Source of the DNA: Deltaproteobacteria bacterium
Lineage (GTDB): Bacteria > Desulfobacterota > DSM-4660 > Desulfatiglandales > B25-G16
Assembly (NCBI GenBank): GCA_018400255.1
Contig: JAGYMO010000210.1
Coordinates: forward strand, 1-19,612
DNA length: 19,612 nt
Reading direction: 5' to 3'
Shown here: positions 8,103 through 15,148 of the stretch, piece by piece
How positions within the stretch are numbered: position 1 is the first letter of the stretch
Layout of the letters: every line of letters starts with the position of its first letter
Translations under genes and position numbers: made by a program
Notes under the pieces: model-generated
Databases searched by the model: none
Seen by the model: only the letters and a program-made list of their open reading frames with translations
Told to the model about the DNA's origin: nothing

Positions 8103-8194
8103 TGATTAAAAAATTTGAAAATAACTCGTATCATAAGCTTCTAAACCAAGGTATATAAAATTTTGCCTAAATCATTAAAAGAAAGGAGGATTTT

Positions 8195-8470
8195 ATGGCA
8201 ATTGAAAAAGAAGGGCTTTCAGGTGCGGAAAGCCTGGCAAAAACACGAACCTACGGTAAATTCAGATGTCATAACCCAAGCTGTATGGCAAGGATCACCG
8301 TAGAGCCGGGGGCCACTACATGTAAATGTCCAAAGTGTGGACTTGAATACAGGGTGGCATGGATTCGTCCTGATTTTCCTCGAATAAGGGGACCGGTCTG
8401 GGACGTAAATAAAAGAATAGCAGAAGAGGCTGTAGCGGCAAGGAAGTTGAAGCAGAAGGGGGGAAAGTAA
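8195..8470 (+). CDS. Small zinc-ribbon protein, putative AOR accessory subunit
   Basis: A 91-residue protein whose family I cannot name. The middle holds CHNPSC (C-x4-C, residues about 25-30) and CKCPKCG (about 43-49), a zinc-ribbon or rubredoxin-like knuckle pair; the C-terminal third is a basic, probably helical tail. An excellent AGGAGG Shine-Dalgarno lies at 8184-8189, and the stop codon is only one base from the AOR start, so the two should be made together. This suggests a small subunit, assembly factor or electron-transfer adaptor for the AOR. It is too short for a MoaD/ThiS-type protein and lacks the terminal GG of one. The 92-nt gap before it shows no clear promoter. Confidence 0.75.
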   Translation: MAIEKEGLSGAESLAKTRTYGKFRCHNPSCMARITVEPGATTCKCPKCGLEYRVAWIRPDFPRIRGPVWDVNKRIAEEAVAARKLKQKGGK

Positions 8471-8471
8471 C

Positions 8472-10412
8472 ATGGCGTTAAATAGAAAAATAGCATATAT
8501 TGATCTTTCAACAGGAAAGATTGAAACAAAACCAATACCACTAAAAGCTCGAAAGCTATTTTTAGGTGGTAGGGGTCTGGATGCCTATTTATTATATAAT
8601 CATACGGAGAAGGGAGTTGATCCGTTGGGACCGAAAAATACACTTATGGTGAGCGCGGGTCTCCTTGGCGGAACACTGGCCTCCGCAAGTTCCAGAACTC
8701 ATATTATGGCAAAATCTCCCCTTACTGAATTGCTTGGCAGTTCAAACATGGGTGGTTTTTTTGGACCAGAACTCAGATGGGCAGGCTTTGACCATTTAGT
8801 CATAAAGGGAAAGGCAGAAAAGCCTATTTATCTCTGGATCCATAATGGCGAGATAGAGATTAGGGATGCCGGCTACCTTTGGGGAATGACTACTACTGAA
8901 ACACAATGGGCGATACGGAAAGAACTTGATGACGAGGATGTTAAAAGCGCGGTAATAGGACCGGCTGGTGAAAAATTGGTGCGATATGCAAACGTTATGA
9001 CGGGTATAAAAGATTCTGCAGGCAGAAGTGGGATGGGAGCTGTTTTTGGTTCCAAAAACCTCAAGGCTATAGCCGTCCGAGGGACAATGGACATAAAAAT
9101 TGCCTATCCAAAGGATGCCCTGGATTATAACAAGCGTTTTATTACGCAGATTGTTAGCGCAAAGGTAAACCAGACGCAGGGAACCCTTGGAACACCTTTT
9201 ATATGGGGAGCTACGAATTCCTGGGGTGGGATACGTACAAGAAACTTTCAGTATAATCAATGCGAATATGCAGATGATATTGAGCCGGAAAGGTTTGATG
9301 AAATTGCAGAAGAGACTATGGGTCACTACCACATGGCTGGCTGCTTTGGCTGCCAGGTTCATTGCAGGGCAAAGTACAGGATACCATCAGGTCCTTATGC
9401 AGGAAAATATGACGAAGGCCCGGAATATACCTCCCAGGGCGCCTTCGGTGGAGAGCCTGACTGCAAAAATGCAGTGACCGTCTTAACAGGTAACCATTTG
9501 GTAGATCAATGGGGCGTAGATAACCTTGAGATTGGAAGTATTATTTCCTGGGCTATGGAGCTCTATGAGCTAGGGATTCTTACAGACAAGGAAACAGGTG
9601 GCCTTGATTTAAGTTTCGGCAATGACGAGGCCCTCCTTGAAATGATTCGCCGTATTTGTTTTAGGGATGGCTGGTTAGGTGATATCCTGGCTGAGGGTGG
9701 AATACGAGCCTCTGATACAATAGGCAAAGACTCATTTGAATATCTTATCCAGGTAAAAGGCATGAGTAACCTGCATTCCGATGAGAGGGCAACGCCTGCA
9801 TTGGCCCTTGGTATTGCTACAGGTTCAAGAGGTTCCGACCATCTAAGGAGCAGGCCGGCAATCGATCTTTACCATCTCCCTGAAGAAGTGCTCAGGAAGG
9901 TATACAGCAATCCTGTCCCATATGATGGTCCCCTCAGCTCTGAACATACCTCATACGTTGGCAAGGCATGGGAGGTTTTCTGGCAGGAACTTTGCTATAT
10001 GGGTGTAGATTGTCTTGGCATCTGCAAATATCACACAACATTTCTCGGGGCGACACTCCCAAACTTTGAGGACTGGAGTAGGGTAATCTATTACAACACA
10101 GGTATGGAATTATCTCCAAAGGAGATCTGGGATGTGGCGGAAAGGACCTATAACATAGAGAGGTTGTTCAATATCAGAGAAGGTTTGACAAGGGATGATC
10201 TTAGAAAGGGAGATACGTTGAATCACCGGTATTTTGATGAACCTTGCCTTAGGGGGGCACCAGATGTTATTGGCGCGAAGATTGACAGGAAAAAATTCAA
10301 GAAAATGATAGATGAATACTATGAACATCACGGCTGGGATGAAAATGGTATGCCCACACCTGAGACACTCAAGAGGTTGGGATTAGATGAAGAGCCGTCT
10401 GGATTAGTTTAA
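8472..10412 (+). CDS. Aldehyde:ferredoxin oxidoreductase family, tungsten/molybdenum bis-pterin enzyme
   Basis: The catalytic subunit interconverts aldehydes and carboxylic acids at a W- or Mo-bis-pterin site beside a [4Fe-4S] cluster, in the cytoplasm. The 646 residues match the family's length. The N-terminal beta domain has LGGRGLDAYLL at 31-41, SPLTELLGSSNMGGFFGPE at 82-100 and the AGRSGMGAVFGSKNLKAI stretch at 183-200. Cluster ligands are C291-x2-C294-x3-C298, and C518 in D513-C-L-G-I-C518, equivalent to the DxxGxC motif of Pyrococcus AOR. GPEY (316-319) and ATGSRGSDHLR (449-459) are also family-typical. Around 435 the sequence reads LHSDERATPA instead of the more usual DPR form. BamB-type benzoyl-CoA reductase is in the same family; the absence of bamD-I partners makes an aldehyde oxidoreductase more likely. 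A GGGGGG ribosome site lies at 8458-8463. Confidence 0.92.
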   Translation: MALNRKIAYIDLSTGKIETKPIPLKARKLFLGGRGLDAYLLYNHTEKGVDPLGPKNTLMVSAGLLGGTLASASSRTHIMAKSPLTELLGSSNMGGFFGPELRWAGFDHLVIKGKAEKPIYLWIHNGEIEIRDAGYLWGMTTTETQWAIRKELDDEDVKSAVIGPAGEKLVRYANVMTGIKDSAGRSGMGAVFGSKNLKAIAVRGTMDIKIAYPKDALDYNKRFITQIVSAKVNQTQGTLGTPFIWGATNSWGGIRTRNFQYNQCEYADDIEPERFDEIAEETMGHYHMAGCFGCQVHCRAKYRIPSGPYAGKYDEGPEYTSQGAFGGEPDCKNAVTVLTGNHLVDQWGVDNLEIGSIISWAMELYELGILTDKETGGLDLSFGNDEALLEMIRRICFRDGWLGDILAEGGIRASDTIGKDSFEYLIQVKGMSNLHSDERATPALALGIATGSRGSDHLRSRPAIDLYHLPEEVLRKVYSNPVPYDGPLSSEHTSYVGKAWEVFWQELCYMGVDCLGICKYHTTFLGATLPNFEDWSRVIYYNTGMELSPKEIWDVAERTYNIERLFNIREGLTRDDLRKGDTLNHRYFDEPCLRGAPDVIGAKIDRKKFKKMIDEYYEHHGWDENGMPTPETLKRLGLDEEPSGLV

Positions 10413-10434
10413 TCTATATGATAGGAGTAAATAA

Positions 10435-10938
10435 ATGGCTAAAGTTCTTATGATAAATTACGAAAAATGCACTGGTTGCAGGCTTTGCGAGCTTGTATGC
10501 TCGGTTATGCACGAAGGTGTATCTAATCCCTCAAGAAGCCGCATAAAGATAATGAAATGGGAGTCTGAGGGTCTTTATATTCCCATGTCCTGCCAGCAGT
10601 GCGAAGATGCACCATGCATGAATGTTTGCCCAGTAAAGGCAATCTCACGGGATGAAAAATTAAACAGGGTTATGGTTGATTACAATGTATGCATAGGATG
10701 CCGCATGTGTGTTACCGCTTGTCCTTTTGGAGCTATGAGCTTTGATTCTATTGGTAAAAAGGTGGTAAAATGTGACCTATGCGATGGAGACCCACAGTGT
10801 GTAAGGTTTTGTGAGGCAGGTGCCTTGGAGTATGTAGACGCAGATAGGGTCAGTGTATTTAAAAAGAAGGATGCAGCCCAAAAATTGTCTGTGGCGCAAA
10901 AAGAGGCCGCGGTGTTACAGCCGCAAATGTTCTCCTAA
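10435..10938 (+). CDS. Four-[4Fe-4S] ferredoxin-like electron-transfer subunit of the AOR (HycB/AorA type)
   Basis: A 167-residue polyferredoxin with sixteen cysteines arranged as four cubane sites: C12/15/18/22, C53/56/61/65, C86/89/92/96 and C113/116/122/126. The last 40 residues are charged and cysteine-free. This is the HycB/DmsB-type electron subunit found with bacterial AORs (AorA of the Aromatoleum AorABC complex) and with BamB (BamC). It begins 22 bp after the AOR stop, with a GGAG Shine-Dalgarno at 10424-10427, and is the last gene of the cluster before a strong hairpin. It probably carries electrons between the AOR cluster and the HdrC/HdrA proteins. Confidence 0.9.
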   Translation: MAKVLMINYEKCTGCRLCELVCSVMHEGVSNPSRSRIKIMKWESEGLYIPMSCQQCEDAPCMNVCPVKAISRDEKLNRVMVDYNVCIGCRMCVTACPFGAMSFDSIGKKVVKCDLCDGDPQCVRFCEAGALEYVDADRVSVFKKKDAAQKLSVAQKEAAVLQPQMFS

Positions 10939-10950
10939 GTTTTTACCCTT

Positions 10951-10988
10951 ATGGAGGTCTTTGTCCTTGCATCTAAGACCTCCATTTT
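10951..10988 (+). terminator. Rho-independent terminator closing the AOR cluster
   Basis: ATGGAGGTCTT at 10951-10961 is the exact reverse complement of 10975-10985, giving an 11-bp stem with a 13-nt loop, followed by TTTT. It sits 12 bp after the ferredoxin stop and between convergent genes. On the minus strand the same hairpin lacks a U-tract, so it terminates moaA less clearly. Confidence 0.75.
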
Positions 10989-11009
10989 AATTGAATCTGA
11001 ATCTTTTTA

Positions 11010-11990
11010 TCATCCTCCTATGGAGCACATCTTTCTATGCACCATTTGATGGCCATCGATATTTAGGCTATGAGATTTGGGTTTAATCCTTACTGCATGT
11101 TGAAAAACTTTTATTAATTCTTCATCAAGACAGCCCCTCCTTAATGGTTCCCTGATGTCAACTTCCATATTTGACAGAAGACACGGTAAAATCTTGCCAT
11201 CCGCGGTAAGCCTCAGCCTGTTACAGGTGCTACAAAAGGAGTTGCTTATGGCACTTATGAAACCTATCTCTCCTTTGCCTTCATGAAATTGGTATCTTTT
11301 CGCAGGCCCGTCATATCTACCCTGTAAAATTGGCGACATAGACCCAAGGTTATTAACAAGGGTGCTTTTGACCGCTGAATTGGAGATAAAATTAGGGTCT
11401 TTTAGGTCAAGGCCTATAGGCATATATTCTATAAATCTTATATGGTAAGGCTCTTTAATGGCCAGTCGGCCAAAATCAAGAATTTCCCGATCATTTATCC
11501 CCTTCATGACAACCGTATTTATCTTTATGGGGTGAAATCCCATATTCTTTGCCTTTTCTATACCCGCAAATACCTGATCAAAATAATCAAAGCGGGTAAT
11601 TTCTTTGAATGTTTTTTTATTAAGGCTGTCAATGCTAATATTTAGTCTTTTTATGCCGGACTGCCATAAGTCATCCAGGTATTCCGATAAAAGCACACCA
11701 TTGGTTGTAATTGAGATATCCTTTATGCCTTCAATGGAAGTAAGCATCTTTATAAAGTCTATAAACCCTTTGCGGACAAAGGGCTCTCCTCCGGTCAGCC
11801 TGATTTTATCTATACCTAATTTTACAGCTATTCTGATTACCCTGAGCAACTCCTCATAACGGAGTATTTCTTTGTGCATCAATTTTTTTTCACCTTCGGC
11901 AGGCATGCAGTATATACAGCGTAGATTGCACCTATCGGTAAGTGAAACCCTTAGATAATTTATTTTTCTATTGAACCTGTCTACTAACAT
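11010..11990 (-). CDS. moaA: GTP 3',8-cyclase MoaA (molybdenum/tungsten cofactor biosynthesis)
   Basis: A radical-SAM enzyme of 326 residues that rearranges GTP in the first step of molybdopterin synthesis, acting before MoaC. The N-terminal radical-SAM motif is CNLRCIYC at residues 21-28, followed by the LTGGEPFVRK segment. The C-terminal second cluster motif CSTCNRLRLTADGKILPC is present, and the chain ends in GG, as MoaA should for its catalytic tail. The ATG is preceded by GAGGAACGG on the minus strand, a good ribosome site. It lies 149 nt downstream of mobB with a possible promoter and an inverted repeat of its own between them, and converges on the AOR cluster. moaC, moaE and moaD are not in the window. 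Confidence 0.95.
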   Translation of the reverse strand: MLVDRFNRKINYLRVSLTDRCNLRCIYCMPAEGEKKLMHKEILRYEELLRVIRIAVKLGIDKIRLTGGEPFVRKGFIDFIKMLTSIEGIKDISITTNGVLLSEYLDDLWQSGIKRLNISIDSLNKKTFKEITRFDYFDQVFAGIEKAKNMGFHPIKINTVVMKGINDREILDFGRLAIKEPYHIRFIEYMPIGLDLKDPNFISNSAVKSTLVNNLGSMSPILQGRYDGPAKRYQFHEGKGEIGFISAISNSFCSTCNRLRLTADGKILPCLLSNMEVDIREPLRRGCLDEELIKVFQHAVRIKPKSHSLNIDGHQMVHRKMCSIGG

Positions 11991-12057
11991 CCGTTCCTCA
12001 TATTCTTTAAGAGCAATAAGGGCATAACCTTAAAAATAGCAAAATAGTCTAATCTTG

Positions 12058-12085
12058 ATGTATCATAATTAAAATTGCCATACAT
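12058..12085. promoter_or_regulatory. Inverted repeat in the moaA promoter region
   Basis: ATGTAT at 12058-12063 and ATACAT at 12080-12085 form a six-base inverted repeat around a core that contains AATTAAAATT at 12067-12076. The same ten bases occupy the centre of the repeat upstream of moeA (16411-16420). It overlaps the predicted moaA promoter, so it may be a regulator site, perhaps for the neighbouring ModE-like protein. It does not match the E. coli ModE box closely. Confidence 0.35.
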
Positions 12086-12090
12086 TGCGA
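12062..12090 (-). promoter_or_regulatory. Possible sigma70 promoter for moaA
   Basis: Reading the minus strand, TCGCAA (12090-12085) is followed after 17 bp by TATGAT (12067-12062), a 5-of-6 match to the -10 consensus. The -35 match is weak (3 of 6). Transcription would give a leader of roughly 65 nt. Confidence 0.4.
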
Positions 12091-12139
12091 TTTTTTAATT
12101 ACTTGCAAATTCAAATAATTCCCTTTCCACAAAACTTAC

Positions 12140-12847
12140 TTACGGTATATCAATCTCAACTCTCCCTTTTTTAAACCCCTTGAGGGAGGAAAGCATTGCG
12201 AGAAAACCATTCTTAAATAAATTTGACATAAATGGATTTAATGCAAATGGCTTGCCGTCCACACTAATTGATATTGAGGGGTTAAGGGAGACACAATTGT
12301 CAATCGTTTTATTTCCTCTTACGATCTCTTTTGCCAGGCCATAGCATGTTTCATAGCCGCAGTGCCCACAGTTAAGGTCTGGCAGCTTAAATGATTTTTT
12401 AGACACAATCTGTGCCAGCCTTTGTACGTCCTCGTCGTCTGATATATCAAAATCTACTATGTCTTTGTTAAAACCAGCCGTTGCTACTTCCAGTCCGTCA
12501 AATAACGTATCTTTATCGCCCTCATCTTTTATGCATACAACCTTAGGGTATGTTTTCTGCTTTTTGAATCCCTCTATTAAAACAAGGTCGGAATCAAAAT
12601 ACTTCAGGATATCCCCTATGTGCTTTTTTCCTTTTAAGATTATCTCCGATTCCCCTGGGGAGATAGCTGATACAAATGAGGCACATGACCTGAATTTTGA
12701 TGTGTCTGAATCCGGGAAATCAATTTTCCCTGGAACGTGCTTCAGTACAGCAACATCATGGCCCAGTTTTGCTAACTCTCTTGATAGCTTAAGAATTAAT
12801 GTAGTCTTCCCGCTTTTTCCGTAACCAACAATTCCAATGGCCTTCAA
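12140..12847 (-). CDS. mobB: MobB-type molybdopterin-guanine dinucleotide biosynthesis protein with an Fe-S tail
   Basis: A 235-residue P-loop GTP-binding protein of the MobB family, which assists cofactor maturation. The Walker A motif GYGKSGKTT is at 8-16, and FDSDLVLIEGFK at 84-95 is the family's second signature. Beyond the normal MobB domain of about 150 residues there is an extension with CxxCx4Cx16C (C160, C163, C168, C185), which resembles a [4Fe-4S] site like those in anaerobe Fe-S adaptor domains. It then ends with a segment rich in hydrophobic residues. The start ATG overlaps the stop of the ModE-like gene, so the pair is translationally coupled. The role of the Fe-S extension is unknown. 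Bis-pterin AOR enzymes usually carry cofactor without guanine nucleotide, so MobB probably also serves other Mo/W enzymes in the cell. Confidence 0.88.
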   Translation of the reverse strand: MKAIGIVGYGKSGKTTLILKLSRELAKLGHDVAVLKHVPGKIDFPDSDTSKFRSCASFVSAISPGESEIILKGKKHIGDILKYFDSDLVLIEGFKKQKTYPKVVCIKDEGDKDTLFDGLEVATAGFNKDIVDFDISDDEDVQRLAQIVSKKSFKLPDLNCGHCGYETCYGLAKEIVRGNKTIDNCVSLNPSISISVDGKPFALNPFMSNLFKNGFLAMLSSLKGFKKGRVEIDIP

Positions 12848-13191
12848 CGTAATACCCCTTTTTTCATAAATGTTTTTTTAAATATTGCTTCATCTGCCTT
12901 TACACATTCGTTTTTTAGTTGTGCATACGCTGCCAAAAGATTTTTACCATATTCCGTTAAATGTGAGCCATTTCTTCTTTCTGTAATAAGAATCCTTTTA
13001 TTAAGGTGCTGCTCTGTAGCCTTAATTTTTCCCCAAACCCCGCGGTAAGACATATTCATCCGGTTTGCGGCCTGATTTATTGAACCTGTTTCCTCAATTA
13101 ATTGAAAAATTTTCTGCCTGCCTTCGCCCATAACAATATTGCCATTCTTGTCCTCAAGCCATTGCCTTGATTTTAATTGTAAGCTGTGCAT
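12844..13191 (-). CDS. ModE-type DNA-binding protein lacking the metal-binding domain
   Basis: A 115-residue protein equal to the N-terminal winged helix-turn-helix of ModE, the molybdate-responsive regulator. Recognisable features are the RQKIFQLIEETGSINQAANR helix-turn-helix, MSYRGVWGKIKATEQHLN, and the wing ERRNGSHLTEYGKNLL. The C-terminal molybdate-binding (TOBE) domains of full ModE, about 150 residues, are absent. I place the start at the ATG at 13191, because GGAG at 13201-13198 sits six bases before it; an upstream TTG at 13203 overlaps that ribosome site. It lies between the moeA fusion gene and mobB in a tightly packed operon, so it probably controls Mo/W cofactor or AOR genes. How it senses metal without its own sensor is not evident. 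Confidence 0.87.
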   Translation of the reverse strand: MHSLQLKSRQWLEDKNGNIVMGEGRQKIFQLIEETGSINQAANRMNMSYRGVWGKIKATEQHLNKRILITERRNGSHLTEYGKNLLAAYAQLKNECVKADEAIFKKTFMKKGVLR

Positions 13192-13204
13192 GGATATCTC
13201 CAAA

Positions 13205-15148
13205 TTAGATTATCTGCCATAAATTTCCGCTTTTATCGGGATCGTAGCCCCCCATTTCTTTTACCCGCTCACGAAAAGCCTTAGAACGTGCGATATCTAA
13301 AAAGAGTTGTATTTTAGGATCATCTATAAAGGAGGAAGGAATAATAATGTCATATTGCTCCTCAACGACTGGGATAAAATCCAAATCCAGTGCCCTGGCT
13401 GCCGCCATTATCCCCAACCCTGCTGTTGCCGTACAATTTAATACTGAGACAGCCACATTCATATGGGTATATTCCTCGTTATCATAGCCATTGATAAGAG
13501 AGGGCTCAATATTTAGTTCCCTTAATTTATAATCAAGAAGCACTCTTGTTCCTGAACCTTGCTGCCTGTTTACGAAAACGACATCGTCCCTAACAAGATC
13601 CTCGATGCTTTTAACTTCTTTTGGGTTACCCTTTTGAACGATCAGGCCTTGTTCCCTGTTTACAAGATTAAAGATATGAACTGGCAATCCTTTAAGATAC
13701 CGTCGAATATAAGACATATTATATTCCCCGGTTTCCGTGTCAAGCAGGTGTGAGCCAGCGACATGCGAGGTAGCATTCTTTAAGGCCAGCAACCCCCCGA
13801 GGCTTCCTACATTTGCAGACACAATACGCACCCCCTGCCCTGTTTTTACCAATTCATCAGAGAGGATATCAAGGGTCATATCATGGCTGCCTATAACCAA
13901 AATGGTATTATCTATATACTTAGGGTTGACCAAAAGGCCTGCCCTTGTTTTTTCCCCTATTGCCATTCCTTCGCTGGCAGAGGGTATTTTTACAATGCCC
14001 TCTGCCTTGCTCAGGGTAGTCACTGATCCAGCGCCTCTCGGTAATGGTATTGCAACGGTCTCTTCACCAACCCTGCCAAGGTTAACCCTGATAAATTCTT
14101 CTATGCCCAGCTTGGATGGCATGTCCCTTGATATAAAAACATCTACCGTTTCATCTTTTGGTTCATCCATTCCTAGAAGTCTGTAAATAAAGGGCCTTAC
14201 AAACTCGTTAAATGATATATAGGCGGACACAGGGTAGCCTGGTATGCCAAAAAAAGGTACATCTTTTATACTGCCTAAAATAGTTGGCTTGCCAGGCATT
14301 ATGGTAACACCGTGAACAAACAGTTCCCCGATTTCCTCAATTGTCTGGGCTGTGTAGTCTTTTTTGCCGGCAGATGAGCCTGCAATAGATAGTATAAAAT
14401 CCGGCCTGGAGTCCGCTGCCTTGAGAAAGGCATCCCTTATCGCTTCGCTGGTGTCCGGAATTATATCTTCTATCAGGGCCTCTGCACCGCACTCCCTTGT
14501 AAGTGACGAGAGTACAAAAGAATTCGATTCTAAAACCTGTCCTTTTTTCAGCTTAAATGTATCGTTTAGGCTATAAAAACGGACAAGTTCACTGCCTGTT
14601 GGTATGATAATTACCCGAGGTTTTTTCCTGACCTTTACTTTAAAGATGCCCCCAGCAATGAGAGTCCCCAGATCGAATGCCCTTATGTGGTGATTTTGAG
14701 GGAAAAGAAGCTCTGTAACAACAAAATCTTCGCCTATCTTTCTTACATTTTGCCAAGGAAAGGCGGATGCAGAGATTTCAATCGTATCATCATCAAGGGT
14801 ATTTAGCTTTTCAGCAATTATAACGGCATTTTTTCCATCCGGCATTACCTGCCCGGTGTTTATCCATATGGCCTCATTACCTGATTTTAATCTCATGGGT
14901 CTTCTTTCAGTGGCGCCATAAGTATTTTCTGCCAAGACTGCAATGCCATCCATGGCGGCGAGGTGTTGATCAGGTGAGGAAACCCTTGCAAAGATAGGGC
15001 TTGCAGTAATCCTTCCGCAAGCCTCATCTACTGAAACTTCTTCTATTGCATCAATAGGCTCCGGCTTGAATCTGTTGAAAAGGATTTCAAGTGCCTCTTG
15101 CGGGGTCTTCATTCTAAGATATATTTTTTGCTTTAAGTCTGTTTTCAA
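13205..15148 (-). CDS. MoeA-type molybdopterin molybdenumtransferase fused to a PBP-like ligand-binding domain
   Basis: A 647-residue fusion. Residues about 1-410 are MoeA, which inserts molybdate or tungstate into adenylated molybdopterin: AAMDGIAVL, the IAGSSAGKKDYT loop (a variant of the usual SGGxSxG), GVTIMPGKPTILG and GIPGYPVSA. Residues about 420-647 resemble a type-2 periplasmic-binding or LysR-effector domain (ILVIGSHDMTLDILSDEL, then VNRQQGSGTRVLLDYKL). There is no signal peptide, so that domain is cytoplasmic. Such fusions are known from archaea and anaerobic bacteria. I start at TTG 15148, overlapping the moeA stop, because QKIYLRMKTPQEAL looks like the family's conserved N-terminus; an ATG at 15112 is the alternative. 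The PBP domain may bind molybdate or tungstate, which is unproven. Confidence 0.88.
   Translation of the reverse strand: MKTDLKQKIYLRMKTPQEALEILFNRFKPEPIDAIEEVSVDEACGRITASPIFARVSSPDQHLAAMDGIAVLAENTYGATERRPMRLKSGNEAIWINTGQVMPDGKNAVIIAEKLNTLDDDTIEISASAFPWQNVRKIGEDFVVTELLFPQNHHIRAFDLGTLIAGGIFKVKVRKKPRVIIIPTGSELVRFYSLNDTFKLKKGQVLESNSFVLSSLTRECGAEALIEDIIPDTSEAIRDAFLKAADSRPDFILSIAGSSAGKKDYTAQTIEEIGELFVHGVTIMPGKPTILGSIKDVPFFGIPGYPVSAYISFNEFVRPFIYRLLGMDEPKDETVDVFISRDMPSKLGIEEFIRVNLGRVGEETVAIPLPRGAGSVTTLSKAEGIVKIPSASEGMAIGEKTRAGLLVNPKYIDNTILVIGSHDMTLDILSDELVKTGQGVRIVSANVGSLGGLLALKNATSHVAGSHLLDTETGEYNMSYIRRYLKGLPVHIFNLVNREQGLIVQKGNPKEVKSIEDLVRDDVVFVNRQQGSGTRVLLDYKLRELNIEPSLINGYDNEEYTHMNVAVSVLNCTATAGLGIMAAARALDLDFIPVVEEQYDIIIPSSFIDDPKIQLFLDIARSKAFRERVKEMGGYDPDKSGNLWQII

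Noticed and set aside
8472..10938. Class II benzoyl-CoA reductase BamB/BamC
   Set aside because: The two proteins belong to the same families, but the window has no bamD-I partners and the gene context includes HdrA/GltD and zinc-ribbon proteins, so a general AOR call is safer.
13192..13203. TTG start four codons upstream for the ModE-like gene
   Set aside because: The TTG overlaps the GGAG ribosome site that is correctly spaced for the ATG at 13191.
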